Position numbers and translations under genes: made by a program
Notes under the pieces: model-generated
Databases searched by the model: none
Told to the model about the DNA's origin: nothing
Seen by the model: only the letters and a program-made list of their open reading frames with translations
Assembly (NCBI RefSeq): GCF_020216685.1
Contig: NZ_JAIWNS010000219.1
Coordinates: 1-7,668, forward strand
DNA length: 7,668 nt
Origin: Methanospirillum hungatei
Lineage (GTDB): Archaea; Halobacteriota; Methanomicrobia; Methanomicrobiales; Methanospirillaceae
Direction: 5' to 3'
In this document: piece after piece, positions 5,083-7,668 of the stretch
How positions within the stretch are numbered: position 1 is the first letter of the stretch
How the letters are laid out: each line of letters starts with the position of its first letter

Positions 5083-5745
5083 ATGCAGGTTGTCGGCATC
5101 AACAGCAGCCCGAGGAAGAAGAGTAACACAGATTTATTACTGACCACTGTCCTGACCGGTGCCTCTGACGGTGGATGTGAAACGGTCCATATCGATCTTT
5201 ACAATTATGAGATTGAGTATTGCAAAGCATGTGATACCTGTTATAAAACAGGATCCTGTGTCCTTATGGATGAATTTCCTGACATCTATGAAGTCATACT
5301 GGAATCAGACGGAATCATTCTGAGCAGCCCGAACTATATCAACAATGTCACCGCCAAGATGAAAACCCTCCTTGACCGGATGGCAGACACGGTCCACTGC
5401 CAGCGGCTTTTAGGAAAATATTCAGCAGCGGTCAGTACTGCGGGAGGCTCAGGGGCACAGGAGGTTGCAGATTATCTGAACCAGTCGCTTTTCATCATGG
5501 GGGCCTCTGTTGTGGGATCGGTGGGGGTCAACCTCTCTGACGGTGAGGAGATGTTTCAAAAGGGGGTGGATCAGTCCTATCAGCTCGGAATCCAGCTTGC
5601 CGATGCAATTCTCACGAAGGCAGAATACCCTGACCAGCAGGAAGGACATGCAGCCATGTTGGAGCGGATGAAACAACTGGTATCATTCAGGAAAGACGAG
5701 TGGCCCTATGAATACGAATACTTTACAGACAAAAAGTGGCTATAG
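5083..5745 (+). CDS. Iron-sulfur flavoprotein (Isf family, NADPH-dependent FMN reductase fold)
   Basis: This 220-residue protein has a flavodoxin-like FMN-binding fold. The N-terminus MQVVGINSSPRKKSNT is the phosphate-binding first loop. The cysteine motif Cys47-x2-Cys50-x2-Cys53-x5-Cys59 is the compact cluster that binds a 4Fe-4S centre in the Methanosarcina Isf family. SSPNYINNVTAKMKTLLDR (81-99) is the second flavin-contacting segment, and STAGGSG lies near 118-124. Isf proteins pass electrons from ferredoxin to oxygen or peroxide and are linked to oxidative stress in anaerobes. The family is broad, so the partner here is not known. It is a single gene, divergent from the PaaK operon and converging on the acyl-CoA synthetase with only 10 bp between stop codons. 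The four correctly spaced cysteines favour a true cluster over a plain FMN reductase. Confidence 0.85.
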   Translation: MQVVGINSSPRKKSNTDLLLTTVLTGASDGGCETVHIDLYNYEIEYCKACDTCYKTGSCVLMDEFPDIYEVILESDGIILSSPNYINNVTAKMKTLLDRMADTVHCQRLLGKYSAAVSTAGGSGAQEVADYLNQSLFIMGASVVGSVGVNLSDGEEMFQKGVDQSYQLGIQLADAILTKAEYPDQQEGHAAMLERMKQLVSFRKDEWPYEYEYFTDKKWL

Positions 5746-5755
5746 AGGAGAGTAT

Positions 5756-7471
5756 TCAGGCTGTTTTAATCCTGGCAACTTCCTGAAGACCGAGCATCTC
5801 AATACCCATCTCCCGCATTTTAAACTTCTGAATCTTTCCTGAAACCGTAATCGGGAAGGAATCAACAAAGGCATAATACCGGGGGATCTTATACCGGGCA
5901 ATCTTCCCGTCTGCATAGGTCCGAATCTCGTCCTCGGTCAGAGACGCCCCTTCCTCAAGTTTTATCCATGCCATCAGCTCTTCACCATACTTCTCATCCG
6001 GAACCCCGATGACATATACATCGGCAATCTTTGGATGCTGATGCAGGAACTCTTCAATCTCCCGCGGGTAGATATTTTCACCACCACGAATGACCATGTC
6101 TTTGAGCCTGCCCTCGATATGGACGAATCCTTCAGGATCAAATGACCCCAGGTCTCCGGTATGAACCCACCCATGCTCATCTTTTGCCTGCCTGGTTGCA
6201 GTCGGGTTGTTGTAGTAGCATCGCATGGTCATGTATCCCCTCGCACAGATCTCACCGATCTCTCCACGGGGGATGATCTTCTTCGTCTCAGGATCGATGA
6301 TCTTGATCTCGGTATGGGGGAAGACCCGGCCCACGGTAGTCACCCGTTTATCAAGCGGGTCGCGGGTGGTGGTCATCGTTACACCCGGAGATAATTCGGT
6401 CTGACCATACACAATGACCACTTCAGACATGTGCATCTTGGTTGCAACCTCTTTCATCGTCTCAATCGGACAGGGAGACCCTGCCATGATGCCGGTCCGC
6501 AGTGATCGGAGATCGAATTTTGCAAAGTCTGGATGCCGGAGCTCAGCGATGAACATGGTCGGAACGCCATGAACCGCCGTGCACCGTTCGGCTTCTATGG
6601 TTCTCAGAACATCCCCCGGATCAAAGGCCGGGCCGGGGATGACCATCGTTGAACCATGCGAGACACAGGCCATATTTGAGAGGACCATACCAAAACAGTG
6701 ATAAAATGGAACCGGAATGCAGAGACGGTCCTTCTCGGTAAAGCCCATACCTTCCCCGATGATGTACCCGTTATTTAGGACCCCATGATGGGTCAGCACG
6801 ACTCCTTTCGGGTACCCGGTGGTTCCCGATGTATACTGGATGTTGATGGCATCATCAAAGTCAAGTGATTTTTCGCGTTCTATTAATTCATCCTGGCTGA
6901 TACTCTCTGCTTTTTTCAGGAGGTCATCCCACTGGTACATTCCGTTGTACGGAATATCGCCCATGAATACGACGGTTTTAAGGAACGGAAACTTCTCTGA
7001 GAGGATGCGCCCGGGCCGTGACTCATATGCCTCAGGGCAGGTCTCGTAAAACATCCCCACATAATCAGAGGTCTTAAACCGGCCCTGAAGGATGAGCAGT
7101 TTGATCTCTGACTGTTTCAGACAGTATTCAAGCTCAAATGTCCGATACGCCGGGTTGATATTGACCATAATGGCCCCAATCTTGGCCGTCGCAAACTGCA
7201 CGATGATCCATTCGGCATAGTTCATCGCCCAGATTCCAACGCGATCCCCTTTGTTGATATCAAGGGCCATAAGACCCCGGGCAACCTGATCCACCGCCTC
7301 CCGAAACTGACGGTATGTAAGTCTGATCTCCTGTTGTGGCGATACTATCGCTTCGTTTTCAGGATACTTCTCTGCAACCTCGTTCAGAATCTCCCCGATG
7401 GTCTGGCCAAGTAGCGGGAAATCTGCAGTCCCACAGGCATAACTCAGTTCGGGAGTGGCCTTTGAATCCAT
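5756..7471 (-). CDS. AMP-forming acyl-CoA synthetase (fatty-acid/medium-chain type)
   Basis: This 571-residue enzyme of the acyl-adenylate family makes acyl-CoA, AMP and pyrophosphate from a carboxylic acid, ATP and CoA. Motifs in order are the phosphate loop YTSGTTGYPKGV (213-224), FYHCFGM (256-262), YGQTELSP (355-362), WVHTGD with Asp440 (435-440), GRLKDMVIRGGENIYPREIE (454-473), and SGKIQKFKMRE with catalytic Lys546. Length and N-terminal pattern fit FadD-like synthetases rather than acetyl-CoA synthetase, which is longer. It differs clearly from the two PaaK-type genes, which have a shorter subgroup architecture. A hydrogenotrophic methanogen has no known beta-oxidation, so its role may be lipid repair, uptake of fatty acids, or detoxification. 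Gain from syntrophic bacteria is possible but not shown. The start ATG at 7471 lacks a close ribosome binding site and has a TATA-like box at the leaderless distance. Chain-length preference cannot be read from the sequence. Confidence 0.85.
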   Translation of the reverse strand: MDSKATPELSYACGTADFPLLGQTIGEILNEVAEKYPENEAIVSPQQEIRLTYRQFREAVDQVARGLMALDINKGDRVGIWAMNYAEWIIVQFATAKIGAIMVNINPAYRTFELEYCLKQSEIKLLILQGRFKTSDYVGMFYETCPEAYESRPGRILSEKFPFLKTVVFMGDIPYNGMYQWDDLLKKAESISQDELIEREKSLDFDDAINIQYTSGTTGYPKGVVLTHHGVLNNGYIIGEGMGFTEKDRLCIPVPFYHCFGMVLSNMACVSHGSTMVIPGPAFDPGDVLRTIEAERCTAVHGVPTMFIAELRHPDFAKFDLRSLRTGIMAGSPCPIETMKEVATKMHMSEVVIVYGQTELSPGVTMTTTRDPLDKRVTTVGRVFPHTEIKIIDPETKKIIPRGEIGEICARGYMTMRCYYNNPTATRQAKDEHGWVHTGDLGSFDPEGFVHIEGRLKDMVIRGGENIYPREIEEFLHQHPKIADVYVIGVPDEKYGEELMAWIKLEEGASLTEDEIRTYADGKIARYKIPRYYAFVDSFPITVSGKIQKFKMREMGIEMLGLQEVARIKTA

Positions 7472-7493
7472 TGTTCTCAGGTGGACTCTCCGT

Positions 7494-7503
7494 GAATTTA
7501 TCT
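7494..7503 (-). promoter_or_regulatory. TATA-like box of the acyl-CoA synthetase gene
   Basis: The minus strand reads AGATAAATTC, centred about 27 bp upstream of the ATG at 7471. This spacing puts transcription start at the start codon and suggests a leaderless mRNA, in line with the lack of an SD just before the ATG. Confidence 0.45.
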
Positions 7504-7523
7504 GTCGCGACTGACGATCATAA

Positions 7524-7533
7524 TCTTTAAATC
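7524..7533 (+). promoter_or_regulatory. TATA-like box of the tRNA-Trp gene
   Basis: TCTTTAAATC at 7524-7533 stands about 32 bp before the mature tRNA 5' end at 7561. This gives a start near 7554 and a short 5' leader for RNase P to remove. It lies back to back with the synthetase promoter; the palindrome GTCGCGAC (7504-7511) sits between the two. Confidence 0.5.
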
Positions 7534-7560
7534 AGCTTTCGTACTACCTATATGAGCACA

Positions 7561-7668
7561 GGGGTCGTGGCCTAGTCCGGCATGGCGACGGGCTCCAGCG
7601 GTCTTTGCATCCGGTGCAGATGATGACAAATGGGTCTTCTGATTTGGTGATGATCCGTTGGAGCACTG
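7561..7668 (+). tRNA. tRNA-Trp (CCA anticodon), first exon and most of intron, cut by the window edge
   Basis: Exon 1 spans 7561-7598. It has the acceptor strand GGGGTCG, T8, a D-arm with GCC (7570-7572) pairing GGC (7584-7586), the invariant G18-G19 (7579-7580), the 5' anticodon-stem strand ACGGG (7588-7592), and the loop C32, T33, then anticodon CCA (7595-7597) and G37 (7598). The acceptor and anticodon 3' strands do not follow; instead an intron starts at the canonical 37/38 position, as in euryarchaeal tRNA-Trp. Such introns are cut at a bulge-helix-bulge by the tRNA splicing endonuclease. The intron continues past the window, so exon 2 is not seen. Confidence 0.88.
7620..7668 (+). ncRNA. 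Box C/D 2'-O-methylation guide RNA inside the tRNA-Trp intron (partial)
   Basis: Box C is ATGATGA (7620-7626), box D' CTGA (7639-7642), box C' GTGATGA (7647-7653), and CTG (7666-7668) is the start of box D at the window edge. Both guide spacers are exactly 12 nt (7627-7638 and 7654-7665), the archaeal rule, and the D'-C' gap is 4 nt. The D guide (7655-7664) pairs over 10 bases, one of them G-U, with 7592-7601 of the same pre-tRNA. The fifth base before box D, G7661, faces C34 (7595). The fifth base before D', G7634, would face position 39, and its neighbours match G37, A36 and the anticodon-stem bases expected in exon 2. In Haloferax the equivalent intron guides methylation of C34 and U39. 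The RNA works with L7Ae, Nop5 and fibrillarin. Confidence 0.85.

Noticed and set aside
7599..7668. Reading the tRNA as broken or a pseudogene because the anticodon 3' stem is missing
   Set aside because: The interruption is exactly at 37/38 and contains ordered C/D boxes, as expected for the euryarchaeal tRNA-Trp intron.

Overview
The window looks like chromosomal DNA from a methanogenic euryarchaeon, most likely Methanomicrobiales (Methanospirillum-like). This is inferred from gene content and archaeal signals; no database search was possible. The supporting signs are an intron-containing tRNA-Trp whose intron carries a box C/D guide RNA, an Isf-type iron-sulfur flavoprotein, TATA-like boxes 25-30 bp upstream of gene starts, genes that appear leaderless, GGAGG-type ribosome binding sites, and T-rich tracts after genes.

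Layout from left to right. Positions 1-147 hold the 3' end of a membrane-protein gene. Positions 148-664 are a gene-free, very AT-rich stretch with several inverted repeats. Positions 665-1105 (+) encode a small pyruvoyl-type S-adenosylmethionine decarboxylase homologue. It faces, tail to tail, a DJ-1/PfpI-family gene (1169-1708, -). Next is a tightly coupled three-gene minus-strand operon, read from 4816 down to 1792: two tandem paralogous phenylacetate-CoA ligase-type adenylating enzymes, then a double-ACT-domain protein, each junction overlapping by one base. A 266-bp divergent intergenic region with small dyads separates this operon from an Isf-family gene (5083-5745, +). The Isf gene converges, with only 10 bp between, on a long AMP-forming acyl-CoA synthetase (5756-7471, -). 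At the right edge, divergent from the synthetase, is the first exon and most of the intron of tRNA-Trp(CCA) (7561 to beyond 7668).

How the parts may work together. The PaaK-PaaK-ACT operon would activate aryl acids such as phenylacetate or indoleacetate to CoA thioesters, with the ACT protein as a probable aromatic amino-acid sensor. In methanogens this fits salvage of aryl acids into Phe/Tyr/Trp through indolepyruvate ferredoxin oxidoreductase, whose genes are not in this window. The second, FadD-like synthetase suggests further organic-acid or fatty-acid activation. The Isf and DJ-1 genes look like independent redox or stress functions.

The best-supported special feature is the tRNA-Trp intron. 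Boxes C, D', C' and the start of D are spaced by two exactly 12-nt guides. By the N+5 rule, one guide points at C34 of the same pre-tRNA and the other at position 39. The most open question among the proteins is whether the AdoMetDC homologue, which keeps all catalytic residues but has Thr in place of Glu at the self-cleavage site, is a true SpeD or a neofunctionalised relative.
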